Positions 51,648 through 59,888 of a DNA stretch of 64,000 bases are shown one piece after another (position 1 is the stretch's first letter; each line of letters opens with the position of its first letter). A model generated the notes under the pieces. That model searched no databases and had not been told where the DNA came from. It worked only from the letters and a program-made list of their open reading frames with translations. Source of the stretch: Phycocordibacter sp964398865 (lineage in GTDB: Bacteria; Patescibacteriota; Minisyncoccia; Phycocordibacterales; Phycocordibacteraceae); NCBI GenBank assembly GCA_964398865.1, contig CAYNOO010000001.1, forward strand, positions 1-64,000. The letters are read 5' to 3'. The position numbers and the translations under genes were made by a program.

Positions 51648-52325
51648 TTAAACCCCGCGTCGTCTTTCTCGGGAAGCGAATTCTGCAAGGATTGCATCGA
51701 ACTCAGCTTTTTCAAAAGCTGGCCACTTGGTGTCAGTAAAAAAGAGCTCGCTATAGACCGACTGCCATGTAAGAAAATTGGATAGACGTTTATCCCCTCC
51801 TGTGCGGATAATAAGATCGGGGTCGGAGAATTCTCCACCCCAGAGAGCCTTGCGGAATGCTTGCTCGTCCACGCTCGGGATTCCCTGAGCTAAGAGCGTA
51901 TTAACTCCTACAACGATTTCAGCTCTTCCTCCATAAGACAGGGCAACAATAAGCGTTCCTTTTGCGCCACTCTTTGTGCGCTCTTCCAATTCAATCATTT
52001 TTTTCTGGAGACTCGAGGGGACTCGCTCGCGCTGACCTATGAATCGTATGCGAGCGCCCTTCTCCACAAGCTCATCAACCTCCGTACCAAAAGTGTTTTC
52101 GAAAAGCTTCATCAGGTAATCAATCTCTTCGGAAGTACGATTCCAATTTTCTGTCGAGAATGCGTAGAGAATCAATTCCTTCACACCAACTTCTTGTATC
52201 CAAGAGACAAGCTCTTTTACTTTCTCAAGACCGCGTTTATGCCCCTCAAAGCTTGGGAGCCCATGCTCCCTCGCCCAACGGCGATTGCCGTCCATGATGA
52301 TTCCGATTGATTGAATGGGTTTCAT
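51648..52325 (-). CDS. uppS: Undecaprenyl diphosphate synthase (cis-prenyltransferase)
   Basis: 225 residues. IIMDGNRRWAREHGLPSFEG (catalytic Asp at 11), LILYAFSTENWNRTSEE and the late LIIRTGGDKRLSNFLTWQ motif match UppS. It makes the lipid carrier for peptidoglycan and surface polysaccharides. The gene is followed by rluA-like and rplS. Confidence 0.96.
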   Translation of the reverse strand: MKPIQSIGIIMDGNRRWAREHGLPSFEGHKRGLEKVKELVSWIQEVGVKELILYAFSTENWNRTSEEIDYLMKLFENTFGTEVDELVEKGARIRFIGQRERVPSSLQKKMIELEERTKSGAKGTLIVALSYGGRAEIVVGVNTLLAQGIPSVDEQAFRKALWGGEFSDPDLIIRTGGDKRLSNFLTWQSVYSELFFTDTKWPAFEKAEFDAILAEFASRERRRGV

Positions 52326-52387
52326 GTAACTACGGATAGAGAAACTCGCGTGCGATCGTTATAGTTTCCGACACAATACCTCACTTG

Positions 52388-52460
52388 TGGGCGATGCAGG
52401 ACTCGAACCTGCGACATCTTCAGTGTAAATGAAGCGCTCTACCAACTGAGCTAATCGCCC
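52388..52460 (-). tRNA. tRNA-Val (TAC)
   Basis: 73 nt. Acceptor GGGCGAT/ATCGCCC, anticodon stem-loop CTTCA TTTACAC TGAAG, T-loop TTCGAGT, discriminator A, CCA not encoded. No tRNA-tail element follows it, unlike the His and Arg genes. Confidence 0.97.
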
Positions 52461-52669
52461 ATTTTCTTATTATGCCCTCAAACCAGGGTTTGTGTAAATG
52501 AAACGACTATCCGCACCAAAAATAAACGCATCTGGTACTATAGCCTCATGATTCACAACAGCCGCAGAAAAAGTTGGTCTGGGTTTAATTAAGGTATTCT
52601 GCACGCTCGCATTCCGCGAGTATATTTTATTTATTGATCTATCTTACGTACGAGTATCTAACTGGATAT

Positions 52670-53329
52670 ATGATTCAACTCTCTGAAAAAGCATTTAGGA
52701 AACTGATGATAGCGCTTGCGGTCTATCTTGCCGCTCTATTCTCAGCAAACACGCTTGGTCTCAAGATTATGCCGTTCTTACTCGGTTCGCATCTGTCAGT
52801 CGCGGTATTTTCCTTCCCTATCGTCTTTCTTATGACCGACATCATCGGAGAAGTCTACGGCAAGAAAGTGGCTAAACTCTTCGTGCTCGCCGGATTCATC
52901 GCGACAGCGCTTTTTATTGGATATTCCTTCCTCTCTCTTGCAATGCCTTGGTCAGATGCGGGTCTCTGGGCAAAAGACGGCTACAATCAGATTTTCGGAA
53001 TCTCAGTTCGCATCGCCATAGCTTCACTCGTTGCCTTCATTATCGCTGAATACCAGGACGTCATCTCTTTCTTCTTTTTCCGCAATCGGTTCGGTGAGAA
53101 ACATTTCTGGCTTCGCTCCACACTCTCTAACATCTGGTCGCAGTTCTTGGATTCAGCAATCTTCATGGTTATCGCCTTCGCAGGAATCTATGCAACCCCT
53201 ACTCTAATCAGCATCATCATCACGTGGTGGCTCTATAAGGTGGCTATGGGAATTCTCTATACCCCCCTTTCGTATCTCGGCATGTATCTTCTTCGACACG
53301 GTGAGACAGAAAAAACCATCACTCCGTAA
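52670..53329 (+). CDS. VUT/YhhQ-family transporter (queuosine-precursor type)
   Basis: 219 residues from ATG 52670. Six membrane helices, with SANTLGLKIMPFLLGSHLSV, VFLMTDIIGEVYGKKVAKLF and SNIWSQFLDSAIFM, match the family that imports queuosine precursors. Other members carry other substrates. No preQ1 riboswitch was recognised upstream. It overlaps the next gene by 29 bp; an operon with the reductase-like and CofE-like genes. Confidence 0.88.
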   Translation: MIQLSEKAFRKLMIALAVYLAALFSANTLGLKIMPFLLGSHLSVAVFSFPIVFLMTDIIGEVYGKKVAKLFVLAGFIATALFIGYSFLSLAMPWSDAGLWAKDGYNQIFGISVRIAIASLVAFIIAEYQDVISFFFFRNRFGEKHFWLRSTLSNIWSQFLDSAIFMVIAFAGIYATPTLISIIITWWLYKVAMGILYTPLSYLGMYLLRHGETEKTITP

Positions 53330-53834
53330 TGCACGCTTCATAGGTTACGTCGCATCTTCGATTGACGGACGTATTTCTCTTGCAGCAAAAAAACGCCCCG
53401 ACTGGACGAGTGCGGAAGATTGGAAATTCTTCCAGAACAAACTCGCTCTATCGGACGCGGTAGTCGTAGGGCGCAATACCTACGAAGCAGCTAAAACACG
53501 CCTTCAGAAAAGAAATACATACGTGCTTTCAAGCAAGGTCAAAAACCCTGTGCGTCGAGGACATGTTACGTTTGTGAACCCGAAGCGCACAGATATCGCC
53601 ACACTCCTTAAGGGTTACAAAAACGTTGCAGTGATAGGCGGTGCGCGCGTGTACCAAGAGATGCTCGATAAGAATTTGCTTGATGAACTCTACCTCACTA
53701 TAGAGCCACTTGTGTTTGGTCGTGGAACCCCGATGTTTGCGGGTGGTTCCAAAACACGAAAATTCAAACTGGTATCAGTAAAAAAACTAAATGCGACGGG
53801 CAGCATACTTCTTCGCTATCAAGTGATACGATAA
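53301..53834 (+). CDS. RibD-C/DHFR-like reductase
   Basis: 177 residues from GTG 53301 (no ATG in the frame). It has GYVASSIDGRISLAAKKRPD, DAVVVGRNTYEAAKT, VAVIGGARVYQEMLDKNLLD and LYLTIEPLVFGRGTPMF, a fold shared by DHFR and the RibD reductase domain. It could act on a pterin, folate or riboflavin intermediate. Overlaps the transporter by 29 bp and precedes the CofE-like gene by 6 bp. Confidence 0.85.
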   Translation: MRQKKPSLRNARFIGYVASSIDGRISLAAKKRPDWTSAEDWKFFQNKLALSDAVVVGRNTYEAAKTRLQKRNTYVLSSKVKNPVRRGHVTFVNPKRTDIATLLKGYKNVAVIGGARVYQEMLDKNLLDELYLTIEPLVFGRGTPMFAGGSKTRKFKLVSVKKLNATGSILLRYQVIR

Positions 53835-53840
53835 CCGCCT

Positions 53841-54548
53841 GTGAAAATCACACCGATAAAGACACGCATCTTCAAGAATGAAGAAAATCTCTCCGAGTTC
53901 ATTATCGAGCATATAAAAAAGATTCCCGATGAAGCAATACTCGTCATTGCTTCTAAAATCGTCGCCCTCTCAGAAAACCACCTTGTTCAACATTCGAACG
54001 TTGAACAAGGTGGTGAGCGGTTGATAAAAGATGAGAGCGTATGGGCAATTAAATCCGGGAACATGTGGCTCACCGAGAAAGACGGAATGATTATGGCGAA
54101 TGCCGGTATTGATGAATCAAATGCAGATGGAGGAATTATCCTATTGCCTGAAGATAGCTTCGATTCAGCGAAAGTTTTGCGACAAACGCTCAAAAAGAAA
54201 TTCGGGTTGAAGCACCTTGGCATCGTAATCACCGATAGCGCACTCATGCCTCTTCGCGCGGGAGTGGTCGGCGCAGCTCTTGGTTATGCTGGTTTCAAAG
54301 GAGTTCGTGACTATCGTGGCAAGAAAGATATTTTCGGACGCACACTCAAGATGTCCCGCACTAATATTGCAGACAGTCTCGCAACTGCAGCAACATTGGT
54401 TATGGGCGAAGGGGCAGAGCGACAACCGCTCGCCGTTATCTTGGATGCGCCAGTGGAGTTCAGTGAAAAAATCAACCGGGAAGAGACACAAATCGCAGCG
54501 AAAGATGATATCTTTTGGCCGTTGTTGAAAAGAAGAAAAAAGTCTTAA
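53841..54548 (+). CDS. Second CofE-like gamma-glutamyl ligase
   Basis: 235 residues from GTG 53841. EAILVIASKIVALSENHLVQ, LGIVITDSALMPLRAGVVGA and NIADSLATAATLVMGEGAER parallel the protein at 39844. No F420 gene is seen. The operon with a DHFR-fold reductase again suggests a folate or pterin substrate. Ends 6 bp before element B. Confidence 0.85.
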   Translation: MKITPIKTRIFKNEENLSEFIIEHIKKIPDEAILVIASKIVALSENHLVQHSNVEQGGERLIKDESVWAIKSGNMWLTEKDGMIMANAGIDESNADGGIILLPEDSFDSAKVLRQTLKKKFGLKHLGIVITDSALMPLRAGVVGAALGYAGFKGVRDYRGKKDIFGRTLKMSRTNIADSLATAATLVMGEGAERQPLAVILDAPVEFSEKINREETQIAAKDDIFWPLLKRRKKS

Positions 54549-54554
54549 GATTGG

Positions 54555-54692
54555 TGCCCCCTGCAGGAATCGGCGTCAGCTCACTAAGCTCGCGGACTCG
54601 CTAAGTGGCTCCTGCCCGACCTCGCCTCCTTCGGCAAGCTCAGGATGGCTCCGGTTTTCGATTCCTGGCGCACGCAAAGCAGTTTGCGTGCT
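54555..54692 (-). repeat. tRNA-tail element B (after tRNA-Arg-TCT)
   Basis: In the tRNA direction: a hairpin GCACGCAAA/TTTGCGTGC (54671-54692), an inverted T-arm piece (CAGGAATCGAAAACCGGAGC), a variable middle with CCTTCGGCAAGCTCAGG in plus sense, the shared core (GGTCGGGCAGGAGCCACTTA and on), and a direct copy of the tRNA 3' end (CGATTCCTGCAGGGGGCA) at its far end, 54555. The copy has five Gs where the tRNA gene itself has four. Confidence 0.85.
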
Positions 54693-54715
54693 CAGTGTGC
54701 ACTTGCTTCGCAAGT

Positions 54716-54786
54716 GCCCCCTGCAGGAATCGAACCTACATCGACGGCTTAGAAGTCCGCAGCTCTATCCATTGAGCTAAGGGGGC
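54716..54786 (-). tRNA. tRNA-Arg (TCT) with a shortened 3' acceptor strand
   Basis: 71 nt. D-arm, anticodon loop CTTCTAA and T-arm GTAGG TTCGATT CCTGC are normal. The 5' acceptor strand is GCCCCCT but the 3' strand is AGGGGC, one G short, so one base must bulge. The downstream copy in element B has the complete AGGGGGC. A sequencing error in the G-run cannot be excluded. Confidence 0.85.
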
Positions 54787-54841
54787 GTGGTTGAGAGGAA
54801 ATGATACCTCAGTACAAGCTTATTTTCGAGAGATGAAAACT

Positions 54842-55183
54842 CTACTGCCCCGCCAGTGGGATTTTGGGAACGACACTGCTACTCCCGGCTGGGTCAACAA
54901 TCGGCAAGAGAGGCTCCCTATCTGCCTCATAATTCGCCTTGCGTGCACGATAAGCATTGAGAACTGATTGAATCTCACCTTCAGTTATTGTTTGCGCCGG
55001 AAACGATACGGTCTCCGTGTGGACGATAAACCCTGACTGTATGCCGAAGAACAGGTACGCCGCGTAGCAGATGAAGATGATGAGCGGGATGAATAAGAAC
55101 ATAAGTGTAAGAAACCAATCGCGACTAGGATTCGGTCGTGCAAATGACACTAAAAAATCAGAGATTTTCTGGAAACGATTCAT
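54842..55183 (-). CDS. Membrane protein of the pilus operon
   Basis: 113 residues with one membrane helix (about 24-46, FLTLMFLFIPLIIFICYAAY) and a short external tail. It follows pilO with a 4-bp overlap and is the last gene of the unit. It might replace PilP, but it shows no lipobox or PilP domain. No family recognised. Confidence 0.6.
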   Translation of the reverse strand: MNRFQKISDFLVSFARPNPSRDWFLTLMFLFIPLIIFICYAAYLFFGIQSGFIVHTETVSFPAQTITEGEIQSVLNAYRARKANYEADREPLLPIVDPAGSSSVVPKIPLAGQ

Positions 55184-55701
55184 GGTGTTGGTGTTTTCTC
55201 CTTTATGAAGTCAACAGCAAATGTCGCAAACCACATTTTATTATCTGACGCTTCAAATGATGCCGTTACGAGACGGGACGCTTCTGGAAGAGTTTCAATC
55301 GCAGAGGCAAAATGCGAGAGAGCCCCAAGAGAGCCTCGGGCAGAAAAAATAACACGAACGGGTTCATGGTACGTCCAGCTGGCGGGTAGCACCGAAACGG
55401 ATCCAATCGTTGCTTGCACGCCCTCGCGCTTCGCAGTAGCTTCAATTGCATCAATGAGACGAACTGAATCACTGTCGGGCACTATGAACGTCGCAAGCTC
55501 AGTGTTACTTGACGCTGTTTCAGCGATCAATACATCCGCGCGGCGCAGCGCTTGATCGCGCGCATCGCTAGAAAATGAACTTTCCTTTGCTTTCCCGATA
55601 GTCGTGACAAATCCGGAAATGCGCATACTGAGGTATACATAACAGCCAAGTGCTCCGACGAGAAGAATGAGACCAATTAAGAGCGGGGTGAATTTTTTCA
55701 T
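55180..55701 (-). CDS. pilO: Type IV pilus assembly protein PilO-like
   Basis: 173 residues. One N-terminal membrane helix (LLIGLILLVGALGCYVYLSM), a coiled-coil-like stretch and a ferredoxin-like C-terminal domain (EGVQATIGSVSVLPASWTYH). It pairs with PilN to connect the cytoplasmic PilM ring to the pilus. It overlaps pilN by 4 bp. Assigned mostly by order and size. Confidence 0.8.
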   Translation of the reverse strand: MKKFTPLLIGLILLVGALGCYVYLSMRISGFVTTIGKAKESSFSSDARDQALRRADVLIAETASSNTELATFIVPDSDSVRLIDAIEATAKREGVQATIGSVSVLPASWTYHEPVRVIFSARGSLGALSHFASAIETLPEASRLVTASFEASDNKMWFATFAVDFIKEKTPTP

Positions 55702-56246
55702 AGAGCGTTCGCATCAAACGTGAACGGTATCGAAAAATCCAAATCTGTCCCATTCACCAAGTCCGATATCGGCACTACCGCTCCACTAAAAAGACTCCCG
55801 TCTTCCAGTTTTTTACCGAAGTTCACGAGGGCAACACGCGTCTTCGCTTTTCCAGAAACAGTGATGTCTCCTGTTTTGGAGCCAGTGAAAGCGAGGGAAA
55901 TACTCCGGATTTGTATATCGTCCGATACTCCGGTCGTGAGGTTAGAGAGTACGAGTGCGGTGGTTTGACTGCGCTCGTATTCTTTAAGAAGTGCCAGGCG
56001 CTCTTTCAAAAGTGAAACCTGTCGAACAATCCCTGAAGATTGATAGAGTTTTACACTCTCTGCGGACGCATCCAGTGCACGAACAGCAGCCTTGGCTTCG
56101 CTTTCTGCCAGGAAATACGATGGTGTGAGAAAAGCGATACCAACAATGCACACTGCGACCAGTACGAAAACGGCGGCACTCAAAAGCCCCGTGTAATAAC
56201 GAACACGAAGCTCTCTCTGTTCTTTTGCTCCGAGAAGATTCACCAT
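55698..56246 (-). CDS. pilN: Type IV pilus assembly protein PilN-like
   Basis: 182 residues. It starts MVNLLGAKEQRELRVRYYTG, the NLLP-like motif that binds PilM, then a membrane helix (about 23-43), a coiled coil and a small C-terminal domain. Overlaps pilM by 7 bp and pilO by 4 bp. Confidence 0.85.
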   Translation of the reverse strand: MVNLLGAKEQRELRVRYYTGLLSAAVFVLVAVCIVGIAFLTPSYFLAESEAKAAVRALDASAESVKLYQSSGIVRQVSLLKERLALLKEYERSQTTALVLSNLTTGVSDDIQIRSISLAFTGSKTGDITVSGKAKTRVALVNFGKKLEDGSLFSGAVVPISDLVNGTDLDFSIPFTFDANAL

Positions 56247-57328
56247 GGTAGTGTGCGGCTGCCGCGAATCGCCAAACCAATCGCGGTTGAATATTCGAGC
56301 GATTTCTGAAACTCCATCGGAGGCACGTAACTATCGAGCGAAAATGCATTCGTCCATACGTTCGCGACCACCACAGGCACTCGAAGGAATGTCTCGAGGT
56401 ATTCCGGGAGCCCTCTCAAGTTCGCATTGCCTCCGCATACCAATACTTTTTCTATCGGGAGTCGCGTTATCCCATCAGCAAAGGAAACATTCCAATCACT
56501 CAGATTTCTTGCAATCTCATCTTTCATAACCGAAACCGTCGTCATGAGCGCCTCTACGACACTCATGTTCTCTTTGCTCATAAGAAATCCTTTTTCATTC
56601 TTCATCTTTTCTGCTGCCACTTCATCGACATTAAGATTTTTCATGATGACATTCAAAAGTGCGTCTCCTCCCATGTCTAGGCTTGCCGTGAACGACACCA
56701 CGCCATTATCAGCAACAGCGATGCGTGTCGTCTGCCTGCCGAGATCAACAATCATTACTACTCGTTTCCTATCCTCTTCGTTGAGCGCTGCACGCGCAAG
56801 CGCTTGAGACTCTACCTCGAGCGATCGCAGTGTAATACCTGCGTCATAAAACAAGCTGGCATAGGCATCGACCATGCGTTTCGCATAGGCGGTGACTGAT
56901 ACAATCGTACCCGCTTGGACTTGACGTGCTACTTCGAAATCAAATATTGTCTCCGCAGGCGAGAGAGGCACGTGCGCCTCAAGTCCAAATTCTATGAGAG
57001 ACCGGATGTCCCGTTCGGTTCCTGGTACAAGCGTCTGGTAGAGATAGGCTTTCCGTTCTGGGATGCTTGCGGTAGCGCTGCGAATCCCATGACGGAGCCG
57101 ATAAGAGCGTAAGATGTCGACGACGGCATCGCGTTTTTCTATATCGCCATCGACGATAATGCCCTTTGGGAGTGGAGTTTCATTAAACGACTCCACGCGA
57201 AGCCCAAGTGGAGTCTCTTTCAGGAAAACATATTTGATAGAGTTTCCGGAAACATCAACGCCTGCTGCCGGCATAGTAACCACAGTTGGTGGCGGAAATA
57301 CCGAAAGCACACTCGCGCGAAATGACAT
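56240..57328 (-). CDS. pilM: Type IV pilus assembly ATPase-like protein PilM
   Basis: 362 residues from ATG 57328. Actin-like fold: AGVDVSGNSIKYVFLKETPL, IVDLGRQTTRIAVADNGVVS (phosphate 2-like) and KVLVCGGNANLRGLPEYLE. It forms the cytoplasmic ring of the pilus platform and binds the PilN N-terminus. First of the four-gene pilus unit. No secretin gene is seen, as expected without an outer membrane. Confidence 0.93.
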   Translation of the reverse strand: MSFRASVLSVFPPPTVVTMPAAGVDVSGNSIKYVFLKETPLGLRVESFNETPLPKGIIVDGDIEKRDAVVDILRSYRLRHGIRSATASIPERKAYLYQTLVPGTERDIRSLIEFGLEAHVPLSPAETIFDFEVARQVQAGTIVSVTAYAKRMVDAYASLFYDAGITLRSLEVESQALARAALNEEDRKRVVMIVDLGRQTTRIAVADNGVVSFTASLDMGGDALLNVIMKNLNVDEVAAEKMKNEKGFLMSKENMSVVEALMTTVSVMKDEIARNLSDWNVSFADGITRLPIEKVLVCGGNANLRGLPEYLETFLRVPVVVANVWTNAFSLDSYVPPMEFQKSLEYSTAIGLAIRGSRTLPW

Positions 57329-57386
57329 ACTCTCTATTATATAGTCGTTCCCTTCTCTGTTGCTCACTATTCCCTCTTGGGCGCTC

Positions 57387-57713
57387 TCAGCGGATGCGAC
57401 TTCCTGGATCAACAAATCTAGTCGGCGATAAGAGTGCGAACGTATTCCCTTCACCAACAGCAAGAAGCATTCCGTTCGAAACCTGACCGCGGATAACGCG
57501 CGGCTCCAAATTTGTTATGAAAGGAAATTGCCTGCCGATAAGATCAGCGGGCGCAACATATTCAGCGATACCAGAAAGAATTTGGCGCGGTGTCTCTTCG
57601 CCGAAATCAACTTCCAAACGCAACAATTTATCAGTATCAGGAACATGCTCAGCGGAGAGGATGGTACCAATCTTGATTTCAGCACGCTTGAAATCATCTA
57701 GTGAAAGAGACAT
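57387..57713 (-). CDS. Stand-alone tRNA-binding OB domain (Trbp111 / MetRS C-terminal type)
   Basis: 108 residues. KRAEIKIGTILSAEHVPDTD, KLLRLEVDFG, QILSGIAEYVAPADLIGRQF and SNGMLLA match the domain that binds tRNA elbows. In many bacteria it is fused to MetRS; here metG (22435) lacks it, so this protein may act with MetRS in trans. About 4 bp after ruvX on the same strand. Confidence 0.93.
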   Translation of the reverse strand: MSLSLDDFKRAEIKIGTILSAEHVPDTDKLLRLEVDFGEETPRQILSGIAEYVAPADLIGRQFPFITNLEPRVIRGQVSNGMLLAVGEGNTFALLSPTRFVDPGSRIR

Positions 57714-57717
57714 AGAT

Positions 57718-58101
57718 TTATTTTCTGCTCCGTTCTATAAAACTATTAAGAATTATAGCTGCTGCTTTCGCATCTACAAACGTATCATCGGAATCACGCC
57801 TAGCCTCAACGGAGCTATAGAATTCTGGTTCATAAACAACTTTCATTCCGGTTGCCTGCTCCAAATCGTTCACAAATCGGCGGGCGGGCGTCATAACTGC
57901 ATTATCATTGCCATCCTTATCCTTTGACTCCCCCACCACTACCTCCGTAATATTTTCGCTTCGTATGAGTTCAACTAGCGTAGGAACGAGAGTGCGGTCA
58001 CTCGGGAAAACTGCTTTAGCAAAAGCGACAGAGCCGGACTCGTCGGAAACCGCAACGCCAACGCGTTTCGTGCCATAGTCTATACCCATGAGCTTAGACA
58101 C
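57718..58101 (-). CDS. ruvX: Holliday junction resolvase-like RuvX (YqgF)
   Basis: 127 residues. MGIDYGTKRVGVAVSDESGS carries the first catalytic Asp; VVVGESKDKDGN, YEPEFYSSVEARRD and DAKAAAIILNSF follow. The family processes rRNA ends or resolves junctions. It is in an operon with the tRNA-binding protein. Confidence 0.95.
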   Translation of the reverse strand: MSKLMGIDYGTKRVGVAVSDESGSVAFAKAVFPSDRTLVPTLVELIRSENITEVVVGESKDKDGNDNAVMTPARRFVNDLEQATGMKVVYEPEFYSSVEARRDSDDTFVDAKAAAIILNSFIERSRK

Positions 58102-58159
58102 CGTAGTAGAGGCAGTATAGCGCGTTGCCAGTCGACAGCGAACGGGTTACGATAGTTAT

Positions 58160-58393
58160 ATGTTCGGTTTCAACGTCGTGAGCTGGAATCTCTGGATTAT
58201 TCTCGCTATCCTCTGGACTCTTCCGTGGAAAGGCTATGCCCTATGGCTTGCTGCGAGGAACAATCATCCGCGTTGGTTCATCGCGCTTCTTTTGCTCAAC
58301 ACTGTTGCAATTCTTGAAATAATCTATATCTTCGCAATAGGCCGCAAGGCTGCGAGAAAGGGACCGGATACCACCTCCGCCCCAAGTTCGTAG
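58160..58393 (+). CDS. DUF5652-like small membrane protein
   Basis: 77 residues. Two membrane helices, with ILWTLPWKGYALWLAARNNH and WFIALLLLNTVAILEIIYIF, resemble the small DUF5652 family common in CPR. Function unknown. It ends 6 bp before tRNA-Ser. Confidence 0.75.
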   Translation: MFGFNVVSWNLWIILAILWTLPWKGYALWLAARNNHPRWFIALLLLNTVAILEIIYIFAIGRKAARKGPDTTSAPSS

Positions 58394-58399
58394 ACTCCC

Positions 58400-58484
58400 G
58401 GAGGAGTCGCATAGTGGTCTAGTGCACCTGTCTTGAAAACAGGCGTGGGGTGACCCACCGAGAGTTCGAATCTCTCCTCCTCCG
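58400..58484 (+). tRNA. tRNA-Ser (TGA)
   Basis: 85 nt with a long variable arm (GTGGGGTGACCCACC). Acceptor GGAGGAG/CTCCTCC, discriminator G, anticodon stem-loop CCTGT CTTGAAA ACAGG. No tail element follows it. Confidence 0.96.
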
Positions 58485-58550
58485 CAATGATTCGTAAAAA
58501 GCCAGCACTGCGGTTCTTTGAATATTGGTGATTATACTTACTAAACACTT

Positions 58551-58916
58551 ATGCAGAACCCGCAAAGATCCTACAACGGAATCGTCATCAAAGGCGAGAA
58601 CACCGGGACGCGACTTGGTTTCCCGACAGCAAATATCCCGCTCGAAGACATGGGGGTGGACGGCATTTACGCCGCAACGGTCACCGTGGACGACATAGTG
58701 TACGAAGCGGGTGTGTACGCAAACCAGCGTCGCAACATTCTTGAGGCGCATCTATTGGATTTTTCGGGTGATCTTTATGGGCAATCAATCACTATTACTC
58801 TCTACGAAAAAATCAGGGAAGAAAAAGAATTTGGCTCATTTGCTAATGAAGCTGAACTTTCTCAGACAATTGCGCAAGATATCAAGCGTGTACGTGCATA
58901 TTTCAGAAAATCCTGA
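58551..58916 (+). CDS. Stand-alone riboflavin kinase
   Basis: 121 residues. TRLGFPTANIPLEDMGVDGI, then EAHLLDFSGDLYGQ with the catalytic Glu, match the C-terminal kinase half of RibF. The FAD synthetase half is absent. It makes FMN from riboflavin, probably imported. It is 20 bp before the DMT permease gene. Confidence 0.93.
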   Translation: MQNPQRSYNGIVIKGENTGTRLGFPTANIPLEDMGVDGIYAATVTVDDIVYEAGVYANQRRNILEAHLLDFSGDLYGQSITITLYEKIREEKEFGSFANEAELSQTIAQDIKRVRAYFRKS

Positions 58917-58936
58917 TAGCGCGCTATTCTTGCAGG

Positions 58937-59863
58937 ATGGATATATTTAAAAAATACGCCCCGTTTATGGTTCTGTTCGCAGCGATGCTGTGGGCAACTG
59001 ACGCGCCTTTTCGCGTCCATTTGACACACGAGCTTTCAAGCAGCTTCATTGTTCTCGCTGAGCATTTTATCGCCGTTCTTTTTATTCTTCCCATATTGAT
59101 TTTCAATCTTGCGGAACTCAAGAAATTGAGACTGAAAGAGTGGTTCGCGGTCCTTTTTATCGCTATCGGCGGAAGCGCTTTGGCGTCGGTTGCGTTCACG
59201 CAGGCGTTCCATTATCTAAATCCGTCAGTGGCGATTCTGCTGCAAAAACTGCAACCATTCATGGTCATCGGCTTGGCAGCAGTCGTTCTTAAGGAAACGC
59301 TGTCTCGTCGCTTTTGGCTCTTTGCCACTGTGTCGCTTATAGGCGCCTACCTCATCTCATTCCCCAACTTCATTCCTCAGACATACCCGGGCGAGACATT
59401 CAACGCCAACCTAGTTGGCGTGGGTCTCGCGCTCATCGCTGCATTCTTCTGGGGCGCGTCGACCGTATTTGGAAAAGTCGTACTGAACAAGACAAACTTT
59501 AAGGTCATGACGGCACTGAGGTTTTCAGTGGCATTCGTGTTTCTTATCTTCTTGAATATGGCTCAGCATTCATTCCCAGTATGGAGTTCCATCACGTCCA
59601 CTGATTACCTCTTCATATTCATCATCGGCATGACTTCGGGGGTCGTCTCTCTCTTTATCTACTACAAAGGGTTGGAGAACACGCGCGCATCTGTCGCCAC
59701 TTTGGCAGAACTGGGATTTCCTCTTGCTGCGGTCATCGTAAACTGGCTATTCTTGGATGCTGTTCTTCTGCCAATGCAAATCTTGGGTATCGCCATTCTA
59801 CTCGGAGGTGTGTATGGTCTTGCAAAATATAATAGAGAAACCGAGGCGATTAGCGCCACGTGA
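58937..59863 (+). CDS. EamA/DMT-family permease
   Basis: 308 residues, ten membrane helices in two repeats. FTQAFHYLNPSVAILLQKLQ and FIYYKGLENTRASVATLAEL are the two EamA signatures. The substrate is unknown; its position next to riboflavin kinase may hint at a metabolite or vitamin. Confidence 0.9.
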   Translation: MDIFKKYAPFMVLFAAMLWATDAPFRVHLTHELSSSFIVLAEHFIAVLFILPILIFNLAELKKLRLKEWFAVLFIAIGGSALASVAFTQAFHYLNPSVAILLQKLQPFMVIGLAAVVLKETLSRRFWLFATVSLIGAYLISFPNFIPQTYPGETFNANLVGVGLALIAAFFWGASTVFGKVVLNKTNFKVMTALRFSVAFVFLIFLNMAQHSFPVWSSITSTDYLFIFIIGMTSGVVSLFIYYKGLENTRASVATLAELGFPLAAVIVNWLFLDAVLLPMQILGIAILLGGVYGLAKYNRETEAISAT

Positions 59864-59888
59864 CGAACATGAGAAGAATTTTTCTGCT

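Noticed and set aside
52462..52669. preQ1 riboswitch ahead of the YhhQ-type transporter
   Set aside because: No preQ1-I hairpin with the A-rich tail or other class motif was recognised.
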